DNA from: an uncultured Verrucomicrobiota bacterium
Lineage (GTDB): Bacteria > Verrucomicrobiota > Verrucomicrobiia > Opitutales > Opitutaceae
Length of the DNA: 64,000 nucleotides
Direction: 5' to 3'
Assembly (NCBI GenBank): GCA_903898675.1
Contig: CAIUGM010000006.1
Coordinates: 25,101 to 89,100 of the forward strand
The notes below the pieces were generated by a model. The model was not told the origin of the DNA. It was given only the letters and a program-made list of their open reading frames with translations, and did no database searches. Shown here in pieces: positions 24,835-34,255 of the stretch; within the stretch, counting starts at the first letter, position 1; the number at the start of each line of letters is the position of its first letter. The translations under genes and the position numbers were made by a program.

Positions 24835-25797
24835 ATGAGTCATTCCGTGGGCCTGCTTGCCCTCTACGCCGTAATCACGACTGTCACGCTCAACCCGGCC
24901 CCGCCGTTTCCAGACTGGGCCTATCCGGTGAATCCCCCCGGCGGCCAGCCGGCGACGGATGATGGCACGCTCATTCATGTGCCGGACAGCGGCGTGGCCC
25001 TGACGCGCACGCAGATTTCCACGAGCAGCGGACCGGTGGCGGACTGGCACCCGGAAGATCATCCGCCGCTGCCAACAATTCTGGCCCGGGCCACCGAACC
25101 GCAGGGCTACGCCTGCGCATATTGCCACCTGCCAAGCGGCGCGGGCCGGCCGGAAAACGCCGGCCTCGCGGGTCTGCCGGCCGCGTACATCAAGCAGCAG
25201 GTGCTGGCGTTCCGGGAGGGAAGCCGGCCGGGCTCCGCGCCGAGGCGCGGGCCGCAAGGCGCGATGATCAGCGTGGCGAAGGCGGTGTCCGACGCCGACC
25301 TCGACGTGGCGGCGGCTTATTATGCCGCGCTGAAGCCGGCCTCGTTCATCCAGGTGATCGAGATCGAGACCGTGCCGAAAACCACGGTCGCCGGCTGGAC
25401 GCTGGTCAAGGCGCCGGGCGGCGGCACCGAGCCGATCGGCAACCGCGTCATCGAGATGGCGGTGGATTTCGAACGGTTTGAGCACCGGGATGCGCGCGCC
25501 CCCTTTGTCGCCTACGTGCCGGTCGGCAGCATCGCGCGCGGGGCCGAACTGGTGGCGACGGGCGCGGGCGACCCGTCGTTGCGGTGCGAGACCTGTCACG
25601 GCCCCGGCCTGCGCGGCCTGGCCAATGTGCCGCGGCTGCCGGGTCGTTCCCCGAGCTACCTGATGCGCCAGTTGTACGACATCCGAAACGGCGCCCGCAC
25701 GGGCGGCGCCGCGGTGCTGATGAAACCGATCGTCGCCCGCTTGAGCGACGAGGACATGGTGGCCATCGTAGCGTACCTTGCGAGTTGTCCGCCGTAG
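24835..25797 (+). CDS. Exported dihaem cytochrome c
   Basis: 320 residues. Two haem c motifs are visible: CAYCH (residues 94-98) and CETCH (251-255), each followed by a class I cytochrome-like domain; the second ends in RLSDEDMVAIVAYLASCPP, a typical end of such domains. A hydrophobic N-terminus (VGLLALYAVITTVTL) can export it. It would carry electrons in the periplasm; the FAD oxidase gene lies downstream on the same strand, but 184 nt away, so a shared pathway is only a suggestion. Confidence 0.85.
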   Translation: MSHSVGLLALYAVITTVTLNPAPPFPDWAYPVNPPGGQPATDDGTLIHVPDSGVALTRTQISTSSGPVADWHPEDHPPLPTILARATEPQGYACAYCHLPSGAGRPENAGLAGLPAAYIKQQVLAFREGSRPGSAPRRGPQGAMISVAKAVSDADLDVAAAYYAALKPASFIQVIEIETVPKTTVAGWTLVKAPGGGTEPIGNRVIEMAVDFERFEHRDARAPFVAYVPVGSIARGAELVATGAGDPSLRCETCHGPGLRGLANVPRLPGRSPSYLMRQLYDIRNGARTGGAAVLMKPIVARLSDEDMVAIVAYLASCPP

Positions 25798-25981
25798 GCA
25801 CAGGCCGTTTGCGCCTGGCGCCAACAGGAACACTGTCGCGCTGCCTCGGCTTTGAGCCGCGCCGCCACGCTGCCCGGAGGCAGGATTAATCAATTGTGTC
25901 TTTAAATCTTCATAATGGTCGCATCCGCCCGGTTTAATTTGTGGACCGGCGGCTTCTGCCTATCGGTTCGGTTGTTCAATC

Positions 25982-27379
25982 ATGTCCACCGTCCTCGACT
26001 CCCTTCGCACCGACCTGGGCGCCCTGCTCGGTGAGGCCAACCTGATCACGGGCGGTGATGCGCTTACGACGCTTTCCCTCGACTACTACTGGTATTCGCC
26101 GGCCCTGAAGCCCCAGCTGGACCACAAGCGGGCCGATCTGGTCGCCCGGCCGGCAACCGTCGCTGAGGTTCGCGCCGTCCTTGCCGCCTGCTTCAAGGCC
26201 GGTGTCGCTGTCACGCCGCGAGGAGCCGGTACCGGCAACTACGGCCAGTGCGTGCCGCTCCACGGCGGCGTGGTGCTCGATCTGTCGCGGCTCGACCGCA
26301 TTCACTCCGTCGAGGGTGGTTTTGTCCGGGCCGAGCCGGGGGCCCGCCTGGCGGTCATTGAAACGGCCGCTCGCGCCGCCGGCTGGGAACTGCGCTGCTA
26401 TCCCTCGACTTGGATGAAGGCCACGCTGGGCGGTTTTTTTGGCGGTGGCGCCGGCGGCATCGGCGGCCTGCGCTGGGGCGGCATCGCCACGGGGGACACC
26501 GTCAAGGCCATCACGGTGCTGACCTGCGAGGCCGAGCCGCGCACCCTCCGCTACGAGGGGCCCGCGGCGATGGTGGCGCTGCGTACGTTCGGCACCACGG
26601 GTGTGATGGTGGAAATCGAGATGCGGCTCGCGCCCAAGCTGGACTACGACCAGCTGGCCTTCAGTTCCCCGGATTGGGGCCGGTTGCTGGAGTGGACCGA
26701 TGCCGCCGCGCGGCGCGGCACCTGGTACAAGCGTCAGGCCGCGCAGTTCCAGTGGCCGATCCCGTCGTATTTCAAGCCGCTCAAGAAATCCATCCGGGAG
26801 AACGAGCACGTGAGTTTCCTGCTGCCCATCCAGGCGCAGACCGCGGAGGTGCTCGCGTCCGCCGCGGAAGCCGGCCTGACCTGCATCTACCACCGCCCGC
26901 TGGCCGATCCCCCGCGGCCGCCGTTTCTTTCCGACTTCACCTTCAATCACACCACGCTCTGGGCGATGAAGGCGGATCCGGCCTTCACCTACGTTCAGGC
27001 CGGGTTCACCTCGGATTTTCGCCGGCAGTTCGATCAGCTCATGGCGCGCTTTCCCGCTGAACTCTTCCTGCATCTGGAGTGGGGGGCGAATGATCCCACG
27101 CGCGCGGTCGGGCCCGGGGCCTCGCCTGAGGCCATCGGCGTCGGTGGCATCCCCTTGATCCGCTACAGCACCGAGGAACGTTTTCAAGAAATCCTGGGTT
27201 ATGCGGCGGAGATTGGCGTGACCATTGGCCGGACGCACACGGTGCAGCTGGGCGAGGTCGGCCCTGAGCAAACCGCCGCCCGGCATGCGCTGAAGTACGA
27301 CGTCGACCCGGGCGGCCTGCTGAATCCCGGCAAGATGAAATCATTTCCGCTCAATCCGTTCGAGACCGCGAAGGCCTGA
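25982..27379 (+). CDS. FAD-linked oxidase (GlcD/VAO type)
   Basis: 465 residues. The PCMH-type FAD domain shows VTPRGAGTGNYGQCVPLHGGVVLD and LGGFFGGGAGGIGGLRWGG, and the C-terminus PGGLLNPGKMKSF is the usual end of FAD-linked oxidase proteins. Members oxidise D-2-hydroxy acids such as glycolate or lactate. There is no signal peptide and no GlcE/GlcF partner or Fe-S domain, so it acts alone or with an unlinked partner. The electron acceptor is unknown. Confidence 0.85.
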   Translation: MSTVLDSLRTDLGALLGEANLITGGDALTTLSLDYYWYSPALKPQLDHKRADLVARPATVAEVRAVLAACFKAGVAVTPRGAGTGNYGQCVPLHGGVVLDLSRLDRIHSVEGGFVRAEPGARLAVIETAARAAGWELRCYPSTWMKATLGGFFGGGAGGIGGLRWGGIATGDTVKAITVLTCEAEPRTLRYEGPAAMVALRTFGTTGVMVEIEMRLAPKLDYDQLAFSSPDWGRLLEWTDAAARRGTWYKRQAAQFQWPIPSYFKPLKKSIRENEHVSFLLPIQAQTAEVLASAAEAGLTCIYHRPLADPPRPPFLSDFTFNHTTLWAMKADPAFTYVQAGFTSDFRRQFDQLMARFPAELFLHLEWGANDPTRAVGPGASPEAIGVGGIPLIRYSTEERFQEILGYAAEIGVTIGRTHTVQLGEVGPEQTAARHALKYDVDPGGLLNPGKMKSFPLNPFETAKA

Positions 27380-27431
27380 GCCGTTCCCGGCCGACTTGGT
27401 CCCGGCGCGGTCGTTTGCTTCCAGCTGTCTG

Positions 27432-27764
27432 TTAGTCGGTCACTTTCTTCACAAAGCAGGCCTTGAGCGCCATCGGGCTGCCCTCGATCTTGCAGGCGAT
27501 CTCATGGTCGCCGTCTTGCAGCCGGATATTCTTGGCCTTCGTGCCGGCCTTGAGGACCTGGGCGCCGCTGCCGAGCTTCAGGTCCTTGACGAGGGCGACG
27601 GTGTCACCATCGGCCAGCGGCGTGCCGTTGGCGTCCTTGACCACCCGCGCCGCCTCCGGGGCGTCCTCCTTGGGCCACTCGTGCCCGCAGGTGGCGCACT
27701 CCCAGTGATCGGGAAGGCTGAGGACGTCTTCGAGGGTACAGGCAGGGCAGGCGGGATTGGGCAT
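27432..27764 (-). CDS. PhnA/YjdM-family zinc-ribbon protein
   Basis: 110 residues. CPAC (6-9) and CATC (23-26) form an N-terminal zinc ribbon, followed by the compact beta domain VVKDANGTPLADGDTVALV and KAKNIRLQDGDHEI. It is the family historically named PhnA (alkylphosphonate uptake operon protein), now YjdM in E. coli; the name does not prove phosphonate metabolism. The start ATG 27764 is fixed by the ribbon. Confidence 0.9.
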   Translation of the reverse strand: MPNPACPACTLEDVLSLPDHWECATCGHEWPKEDAPEAARVVKDANGTPLADGDTVALVKDLKLGSGAQVLKAGTKAKNIRLQDGDHEIACKIEGSPMALKACFVKKVTD

Positions 27765-27871
27765 GGTTGCGGTAAGCGATAGGTGCGGAGTGAAAAGCTT
27801 AAAGCCTAAAGCGCGAAGCGGCCCGTCTTCCCCTTCGCCACGTGGCATGCGTTCTGCATAAAATGCCCGAT

Positions 27872-28516
27872 ATGCGTCGTCGCGGTTTTATTCCCTGCCT
27901 GACTTTCCTCCGCTGGTTGCTCGCGTTGCTGCCCGCGACCGCGCTCTTCGCCCAGGTGGCGCCGTTCCCCGACGATCCCGCCTGCACGGCGGAGGACCGG
28001 CGCTTCATGGCGCGGGCGTATGAACTGGCGCGGAGTTCCGTGGCGCACGGCAATCACCCGTTCAGCGCGCTGCTGGTGAAGGACGGCCGGGTCATCTTTG
28101 AATATGAGAACACGATCTACTCGACCCGTGATCTCACGCAACACGCCGAGACCGGGCTGATCGGCAAGGCGACGCAGAATTTCGATCCCGAGACCCTCGC
28201 GGCCTGCACCCTCTACGCCAGCACCGAGCCCTGCATCATGTGCTGCGGCGCGATCCGGTGGGCCGGCATCCGCCGGGTGGTTTACGGCACGACGTCCTCG
28301 CAGCTTACCCGCGTGGTCGAGCTCACGCTGCCGCCCAAGTCACCGGCGGTGCATCCGCCCGCGATTTTGGAATGCCGGGAAATCTTCGCCCGGACCGAGC
28401 CGGCGGTTAAAGTCTTCGGTCCGCTCATGGAGGCGGAAGGCCTCGCCATCCACCTCGGCTACTGGCCGCACGATCCCGTGTTGGTGGCGATCCTGGCCAG
28501 GACGAAGAAGGAGTAG
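27872..28516 (+). CDS. Nucleoside/cytidine deaminase-like enzyme with Tat-type signal
   Basis: 214 residues. HAE (91-93) and PCIMC (120-124) are the zinc site of CMP/dCMP-type deaminases; the closest kinds are guanine deaminase or tRNA-adenosine deaminase-like small proteins. Unusually the protein begins MRRRGFIPCLTFLRWLLALL and then PATALFAQ, a full signal peptide with a twin-arginine-like RRGFI. A folded zinc enzyme exported by Tat would act on nucleosides in the periplasm. Alternative starts at ATG 27863 and GTG 27842 keep the signal. Confidence 0.8.
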   Translation: MRRRGFIPCLTFLRWLLALLPATALFAQVAPFPDDPACTAEDRRFMARAYELARSSVAHGNHPFSALLVKDGRVIFEYENTIYSTRDLTQHAETGLIGKATQNFDPETLAACTLYASTEPCIMCCGAIRWAGIRRVVYGTTSSQLTRVVELTLPPKSPAVHPPAILECREIFARTEPAVKVFGPLMEAEGLAIHLGYWPHDPVLVAILARTKKE

Positions 28517-28610
28517 CGACGGTCTTCAAGCCCTGTCTGACATCCTCGGCTGCGCAAAGGATCCAGCGTTCGCCTGCGGGTAGACACCGTCGTCCGTCAA
28601 ACCGGACAAA

Positions 28611-28627
28611 GTAACGTCATACGTTAC
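28611..28627. promoter_or_regulatory. Operator-like palindrome upstream of DUF5916 gene
   Basis: GTAACG-TCATA-CGTTAC is a perfect 6-bp inverted repeat; GTCCG-TCAAAC-CGGAC lies just before it at 28592-28607. They stand about 170 nt before the GTG 28799 in a 282-nt spacer without genes. Regulatory role is inferred only from symmetry. Confidence 0.35.
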
Positions 28628-28798
28628 AGCAGGCCCGCCAATTTGTGAGTTGAAAATACCAAGCACCGCGGAGCGACTGCGCGGCCAGCCGACTAAGGTG
28701 GAGGGCCAGGTCGTGCGGGCTGCGCCTCCTTCGCCAATCGGTCGGCGACTGTTTTCAGGCTCGGCACCGCGCGCGGCCTCGCGTCACTCTGAACCTCA

Positions 28799-31426
28799 GT
28801 GCCCGCCCCATTCTCAACCCGCCGCCTTTTCCCCTCAGCCCCGGGTCTCTGTGTCTTGATTTTGCTTGGGCTCACGGCGGGCGGGCTGACGGCCGCCGAA
28901 CCGGCGGCGAAACCGCCGTCCGTCCGTCCAAAGCGCGCGTATGTGACCACGCGGCTGACGGGTCCGGCGCCGGTGATCGACGGCCGGCTCGACGACGCCT
29001 GCTGGGCCACGCTCGGGGAGTGGAGCGGCGATTACACGCAGCTGACCCCGCACTACGGGGCGACGGCCTCCCGGGCGACGGAGATCAAGATCCTCTACGA
29101 CGACCGCAACATCTACGTCGCGATGCGCGCCCACGACGATCCCATCGCACAGCGTTCGCGGCAGGCAGGCGACCGCGACTCGTTCACCGGTGACATCATG
29201 GGCGTCAATTTCGACAGCTACCACGACCAGCGCACGGGCTTTGAATTCGACCTGACGGCGAGCGGGCAGAAGATCGACCTGAAGCTGCTCAACGATTCCT
29301 GGGACACCTCTTGGAACGCCGTGTGGGAGGGCAAGGTGACCCACGACGCCGAGGGCTGGAGCGCGGAGTTTCTCATCCCGCTCAGCCAGCTGCGCTATGA
29401 TGCGCGCAACCCCGTCTGGGGCCTCCATTCGTGGCGCTGGATCGACCGGCTGAAGGAGGAGTCCGACTGGAACCTGCTCGCGAACGACGGTTCCGGCAAC
29501 GTGAAGTCCTTTGGCGAGCTCCACGGCCTGACCGGCCTCCGCCCCGCGCGCCGGTTCGAGCTGGTGCCGTTCACGTCCGTGCGCGTGGAGACCGTGGCCG
29601 GCGGTCCGGCCAAGACGAAACTGCAGGCCGGGCTCGACGCCAAGGTCGGGCTCACGAGCGACATCACCCTCGACGCCTCGTTGCTGCCGGACTTCGGCCA
29701 GGTCGAGGCCGATCCCTCGGTGATGAACCTCACGGCCTTTGAGACCTTCCTGACCGAGAAGCGCGCGCTCTTTCTCGAGGGCAAGGACATCTTCGATTTC
29801 GCATTCAAGGACGACGCCCTGTTCTACTCGCGGCGTATCGGCCAGCCGCCGTCCTACTCTCCGGCCGGGGCGAGCGAGGCTCTCCCGGAAAGCACGACGC
29901 TCCTCGGCGCCTTGAAGGTGTCCGGCAAAACCCGGACCGGGCTCTCATTTGGCGTGCTCGGGGTGGTCACGGATCAGGAGGACGTGGCGGTCGCCGGCCA
30001 ATTCGGTAACCGGCGCGTCGCGGTGGCGCCGCGGGCCGCGCAGATCGTGGTTCGCGGCCAGCAGGATTTCCGGCACGGCGACACGCTGGTGGGCGGCATC
30101 ATCACGCAGGTGCGGCGTTCGATCCCCTCGGACGAACTCGCGGCGCAGACCGTGTCACAGGCGACGGTGGCGGGCGTGGATGTCGCCCATTACTGGGCGG
30201 ACCGGGAATATTTCTTCTCCGCCGTGGCGGTGGGCAGCGAGGTGCGCGGCGATCCCCGCGCCATCAGCCGGCTGCAATTGAGCTCCGCGCGTTACTACCA
30301 GCGGCCGATCGACGGGCACAGCGCCTACGACCCGACGCGCGACGAGCTGACGGGCAGCGGCCTCTGGGTGAAGGCCGGCAAGGCGAGCAAGGGGCATTGG
30401 CGCTGGAACGAGGAATTGACCGTGAAAAGCCCCGGCTTGGAATTCAACGACCTCGGCTACCTGGCGCAGGCCGACCAGATCCAGCAGGGCACCGCGGTCT
30501 CGTATGTAGAGAAGGATCCCGCGGCCTGGTACCGGAGTTATGAGGTGAAGGTGAGCCAGAACAACCTCTGGACCACCCGCGATGAATTCCTCGGCTCCAA
30601 CGTGGAGGTCGATTCCTCCGCCGAACTTTGGAACAAGTGGACGGCGTACGGTTCGCTGACGGTCCAGGGCGACGGCCGCGATCCGGTGGCGCTGCGCGGC
30701 GGTCCCATGCTGCGCGTGCCGGCCAACCTGAACTGGTCGGGCTACGTCAACACCGACGGCGCGCGCCGGATGTGGTTGGAGGCCTACGCGAAGGGCACCG
30801 CGGCGCGCTACGATGCGTATGGCTACGCCGGTTATGGCGCGAAGGTTTCCGTCCGGGCGCTGCCGAGCCTGTTGCTTTCCCTGTCGGCCGACTCGACCAG
30901 CGAAACCGACCGGCAGCGCTACGTGGCGCTGACCCCGCTCGACGGGACGCCCGGCTGGTTCGTCTCGCGGCTGCGCGGCGACTCGCGCTCACTCGCCTTC
31001 CGCGCAGAGTGGAACATCCGGCCCGAGCTCAGCGTGCAGTATTACGGCAACCCCTTCGGCCTGACCGTGCGGTACCGCGATTTCCGCCGCGTGCTGGCGC
31101 CGGAGGCGGCGGGCTACGCGCAGCGTTTTGGCGGGGCGCTGCCGGCGACGCTGACCAGCGGACTCTACCGTTTCGATGAAAACGGCGACGGCCGGCCCGA
31201 CTACGAACTTGGCGATCCGGCTGGCAACGGGGCGAGCTTTCACTCCAACCTCGTCGTCAAATGGGAGTACCGGCGTGGCTCGATGTTTTACCTGGTCTGG
31301 TCGCAGCAGCGCAACGGCGCCGGCACGGCGACGGACGAGGACGCCTGGTCCGCCCTCGATGGCTTGCGCCACCGCCGGCCGGACAACCAGTTCCTCGTGA
31401 AGATGACGTATTGGTTCTCCTCGTGA
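28799..31426 (+). CDS. DUF5916/CBM9-like outer-membrane protein
   Basis: 875 residues from GTG 28799. A signal peptide (hydrophobic run ending GGLTAAEP) precedes a CBM9-like beta sandwich (about 45-240: IDGRLDDACW, EIKILYDDRNIYVAMRAHD, FLIPLSQLRY), then the DUF5916 region with LLPDFGQVEADPSVMNLTAF and EKRALFLEGKDIF, which is strongly conserved in this family, and a long C-terminal beta barrel ending in FLVKMTYWFSS with a terminal aromatic. It probably sits in the outer membrane; its ligand is unknown, perhaps a glycan given the CBM9-like domain. Confidence 0.85.
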   Translation: MPAPFSTRRLFPSAPGLCVLILLGLTAGGLTAAEPAAKPPSVRPKRAYVTTRLTGPAPVIDGRLDDACWATLGEWSGDYTQLTPHYGATASRATEIKILYDDRNIYVAMRAHDDPIAQRSRQAGDRDSFTGDIMGVNFDSYHDQRTGFEFDLTASGQKIDLKLLNDSWDTSWNAVWEGKVTHDAEGWSAEFLIPLSQLRYDARNPVWGLHSWRWIDRLKEESDWNLLANDGSGNVKSFGELHGLTGLRPARRFELVPFTSVRVETVAGGPAKTKLQAGLDAKVGLTSDITLDASLLPDFGQVEADPSVMNLTAFETFLTEKRALFLEGKDIFDFAFKDDALFYSRRIGQPPSYSPAGASEALPESTTLLGALKVSGKTRTGLSFGVLGVVTDQEDVAVAGQFGNRRVAVAPRAAQIVVRGQQDFRHGDTLVGGIITQVRRSIPSDELAAQTVSQATVAGVDVAHYWADREYFFSAVAVGSEVRGDPRAISRLQLSSARYYQRPIDGHSAYDPTRDELTGSGLWVKAGKASKGHWRWNEELTVKSPGLEFNDLGYLAQADQIQQGTAVSYVEKDPAAWYRSYEVKVSQNNLWTTRDEFLGSNVEVDSSAELWNKWTAYGSLTVQGDGRDPVALRGGPMLRVPANLNWSGYVNTDGARRMWLEAYAKGTAARYDAYGYAGYGAKVSVRALPSLLLSLSADSTSETDRQRYVALTPLDGTPGWFVSRLRGDSRSLAFRAEWNIRPELSVQYYGNPFGLTVRYRDFRRVLAPEAAGYAQRFGGALPATLTSGLYRFDENGDGRPDYELGDPAGNGASFHSNLVVKWEYRRGSMFYLVWSQQRNGAGTATDEDAWSALDGLRHRRPDNQFLVKMTYWFSS

Positions 31427-31456
31427 GGCGGGGAAGCAGACACGTCCCTTGCCGGC

Positions 31457-34018
31457 TCAGTACTTGATTACCACGCTCTGCGGCCCGCCACTCCGCAGCG
31501 TGAAGTCCACGTAGGGCGTCGACCCGGCCGCGGGCATGCGGTGTTCGGTGGGCATGCCGTCAACCAGCAAAGTCAAGGCCGCCGCCGGCCCGGCCGGCAG
31601 GGCGAGATGGCAATCGATCGCATTCCCACTGCCAGTGATCGTGAGGGAGATTTCGCGCGTGGACGGGTTGTGCGCATAGGTGTAGGCGACGTAACCCTGC
31701 GAGGCGGCATAGCGCACCACGGTCTTCAAGTGCTCGGTCTCAGTGAGACTCCAGCGGGGCGAAACCAGGGGATGCGCATAGGCTTCACTGTTTGGGCCGT
31801 CCTTCACGCCGGCGAGTCCCTCGATCAGGGCCGCCATCGCGGTCGCCGCGGCCCAGTCATCGGGGCCGCCGAAAGAAATCGGGTTGGGCGGGAGGTAGTG
31901 CGGCCGGTCCGCCACGGTGAGTCCCGCCAAGGCGTAGATGCCGTCATCCTCCGGGCTCTGGAAGGCGAGGGCGCGGATGGGTTTTTCCGGGTGTGGATTG
32001 TCCAGGACGCACCACGACAGGCCGACATCGTCCGCGACCGGGCTCGGGCCGTGCCAGGCGATGCCCGAGGTGTCGGTCTTGAGTTCGGAAAACCACCAGT
32101 AGGTCAGTTGTTTTCCCATCAGCAGGTATTGGACGGCGCGCGTGCCGTCCTCGTACAGAAACGCCACGCTGCCGCAGACGTTCTCGGAGGTCGGTTTGCT
32201 TGAGGTGTGTAGCAGGTAAATGCTGCCCGCCTGGCGGTGCAGGGGAATTTCAACCGTGGCGGCCAGGCCCGGCCGGCGCGAAACGGCCACCACCGCCTTG
32301 CGCTGGTTCGTGGCGGGATCGGTGACCGTAAACGGAATGCCGGCAAACACCTGCGCGCCCGTCGGGAGTCCGCGGATGTCATCGCCGGGCTTGCCCTGCT
32401 GCATCCAGGGCGCGGCGCCGGGGCCGCCTTGGTCGGTGAGATCCATGTTCGCGAATCCGGCCAGGCTGACCGGCGTGTACTGCGCCGGCGGCGGCGCGGG
32501 CGGGATTGAGCCGGTGTAGCTGAACCAGATCTTGTCGCCGTGCTTGTGCCCGAGTGCCGTGAGCCGCTCCAGGATGTCGACGCCATAAGCCTCATAGCCG
32601 TTCTCGAACGCGCCGCGCGCGAGCTCGCCGGCCACATGGCCGCCCACGCCGCCGTTCATGTATTGCCAGGTTTGATCGTGGAGCCCGAAGCCCTTGCCGA
32701 ACGGCGGATAGATCGCGTACCACTCGCCGGGCGAACCGACGGGCAGGTGCGCCTTCAGGTCGAGGTAGGTTTGGATGATCGCCCGCGCGTGATCCGGCCC
32801 GATGCCGCGGTTGAGCGAGTACGCATTGCCCTGCGCGATCTGCGTTTTCTCGTCGACGCCGAGGTCCCGCTTCACGCTGGAATCCTCGTCGATGAAGTGC
32901 GTGAAAAAGCGCCCATTCCATGACAGCGCGTCGAGCCGCGTCCGGATGCCCTGGGCCCGCTCCCGGTACTGCGCGGCGTGCGCCGCGTCCCCGGTGTGCG
33001 CGAGCATTTCGGCGAGTTCCTCGCAGGCGGCGGCGTAGTGCGTGTTGTCGCCGAAGAAGACGCCGAACTTGGACTTCACCGGATCGATCAGCATCGTGTC
33101 GGTGAGGCCGAGCTTCGGCGTGTACGCGTCATCGACCTGGAAATCCCACGAGTCGATCGTGTAAACGCGCTTCAGCAGCTGGAACCGGTTGCTCCAGCGG
33201 GCGGGGTCCTGCATGGTGTACGCCAGCGCGCGTTGGGCCGAGTCGAGGTACTGCTTCAGCCACACGTCGTCCCCGGTCGCCTTCCAGCAGCTGTAGAGGG
33301 TGCTGACATAGATGTATTCCGGGTGGTTCTCCGTCGGCTGCCGGACAAAGTAACGGTCGCCGTACTGGCGTACATAGCCGAAGGGACCATAGCAGGTCTT
33401 GTAGTAGGCGGCGTTGTTGTCGTCGAGAATCCGGCTCCAGATCATGCCGTCCTCGCGCTGGGCCGCCTTCATCATGGCCGGAAATTCCGCGCCGACCGGG
33501 CTGAAATATTTCATGCCCTTCATCGTGTGAAAGTGGTCCAGCACCCACGAGGCGAAGAAGTGCCAGTCCTGGTTGTTCCACTCGATGTGCCCGACGCCCG
33601 TCGGCATGTCGCTGTTCATGCCCCGGCGGAAAAGGGCGAACATGTCGTGGAACCTGCCGCCGTCGTCGATCGCCGTCTCGGCCTCCAGGACAAAGCCCGA
33701 GCGGCCCGTTTCCCGCCCGGCCGCGTCACGTACCAGCACCTGTTGTTCGCCCAACGCGCCGCCGGCCTGGAACGCCACCTGGCCGGTGGAGCTGCCGCGA
33801 AAATAAACCGTCTTCGCGCCGTCCCGCACCTCCACGACCGAGCCCGCCGGCGCCAGGACCGTCAGCCGGTCCAGCGGCGCCGCCCGGGTGATGGATTCCG
33901 GCCGGCCCGCGGAGTCAGAGCGCAGCACCAGCGGCGCCGATGATTGCGCGAAGCCGGTGACGTTGAACAAAAGAAAGGCGAGGCCTAGGCCGATGAGACG
34001 GGGCAGCAGGGTAGTCAT
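31457..34018 (-). CDS. Large exported six-hairpin glycosidase-like protein
   Basis: 853 residues from ATG 34018. A signal peptide (LLPRLIGLGLAFLLFNVTGFAQ) precedes a beta-rich N-terminal domain. From about residue 150 helical segments follow, such as NHPEYIYVSTLYSCWKATGD, YTMQDPARWSNRFQLLKR, EELAEMLAHTGDAAHAAQYR and YAIYPPFGKGFGLHDQ, which fit an (alpha/alpha)6 barrel. The last 100 residues are beta-rich. I cannot place it in a numbered GH family. The start follows ACTACCCCT. It converges with the DUF5916 gene, 30 nt apart. Confidence 0.7.
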   Translation of the reverse strand: MTTLLPRLIGLGLAFLLFNVTGFAQSSAPLVLRSDSAGRPESITRAAPLDRLTVLAPAGSVVEVRDGAKTVYFRGSSTGQVAFQAGGALGEQQVLVRDAAGRETGRSGFVLEAETAIDDGGRFHDMFALFRRGMNSDMPTGVGHIEWNNQDWHFFASWVLDHFHTMKGMKYFSPVGAEFPAMMKAAQREDGMIWSRILDDNNAAYYKTCYGPFGYVRQYGDRYFVRQPTENHPEYIYVSTLYSCWKATGDDVWLKQYLDSAQRALAYTMQDPARWSNRFQLLKRVYTIDSWDFQVDDAYTPKLGLTDTMLIDPVKSKFGVFFGDNTHYAAACEELAEMLAHTGDAAHAAQYRERAQGIRTRLDALSWNGRFFTHFIDEDSSVKRDLGVDEKTQIAQGNAYSLNRGIGPDHARAIIQTYLDLKAHLPVGSPGEWYAIYPPFGKGFGLHDQTWQYMNGGVGGHVAGELARGAFENGYEAYGVDILERLTALGHKHGDKIWFSYTGSIPPAPPPAQYTPVSLAGFANMDLTDQGGPGAAPWMQQGKPGDDIRGLPTGAQVFAGIPFTVTDPATNQRKAVVAVSRRPGLAATVEIPLHRQAGSIYLLHTSSKPTSENVCGSVAFLYEDGTRAVQYLLMGKQLTYWWFSELKTDTSGIAWHGPSPVADDVGLSWCVLDNPHPEKPIRALAFQSPEDDGIYALAGLTVADRPHYLPPNPISFGGPDDWAAATAMAALIEGLAGVKDGPNSEAYAHPLVSPRWSLTETEHLKTVVRYAASQGYVAYTYAHNPSTREISLTITGSGNAIDCHLALPAGPAAALTLLVDGMPTEHRMPAAGSTPYVDFTLRSGGPQSVVIKY

Positions 34019-34105
34019 AGGGGTAGTGAACAGACTGACGTTAACCCAGATCTGACCGCCGTCGGGTAATGCGTCAAAACTCAAGAATGGCTCATCCAGT
34101 TCCCG

Positions 34106-34166
34106 GTAGGGGCGCAGACTCTTGTCGGGCCATAGGCTTGGCGACGGCCGATGCTGCGCCCCGACC
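34106..34166. repeat. Inverted repeat, GTAGGGGCGCAG family
   Basis: GTAGGGGCGCAGACTC at 34106 faces GATGCTGCGCCCCGACC ending 34166, imperfect. It lies in the 237-nt divergent spacer between the six-hairpin gene and the NTF2-like gene. Other copies: 16640, 42198, 44012. Confidence 0.7.
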
Positions 34167-34186
34167 AAAGGCATCAACCATTCCTC

Positions 34187-34204
34187 CTGACATAGGGTTG
34201 TCAG
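34187..34204. promoter_or_regulatory. CTGACA-N6-TGTCAG palindrome before NTF2-like gene 1
   Basis: CTGACATAGGGTTGTCAG ends 51 nt before ATG 34256. The same half-sites and spacing occur at 39261-39278 before the second NTF2-like gene. A shared dimeric repressor or activator site is likely (inference). Confidence 0.6.
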
Positions 34205-34255
34205 CAGCCGGTGGTACACTGGGCGCGTTCGCTAAACCTCAACCAACCCATTAAA

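Noticed and set aside
27432..27764. Phosphonate metabolism from the PhnA-like gene
   Set aside because: No phn lyase or transport genes nearby; the family name is historical.
28650..28859. Short frame upstream of the DUF5916 gene
   Set aside because: Low-complexity Ser/Pro/Arg product, overlaps the real start of the next gene, no match.
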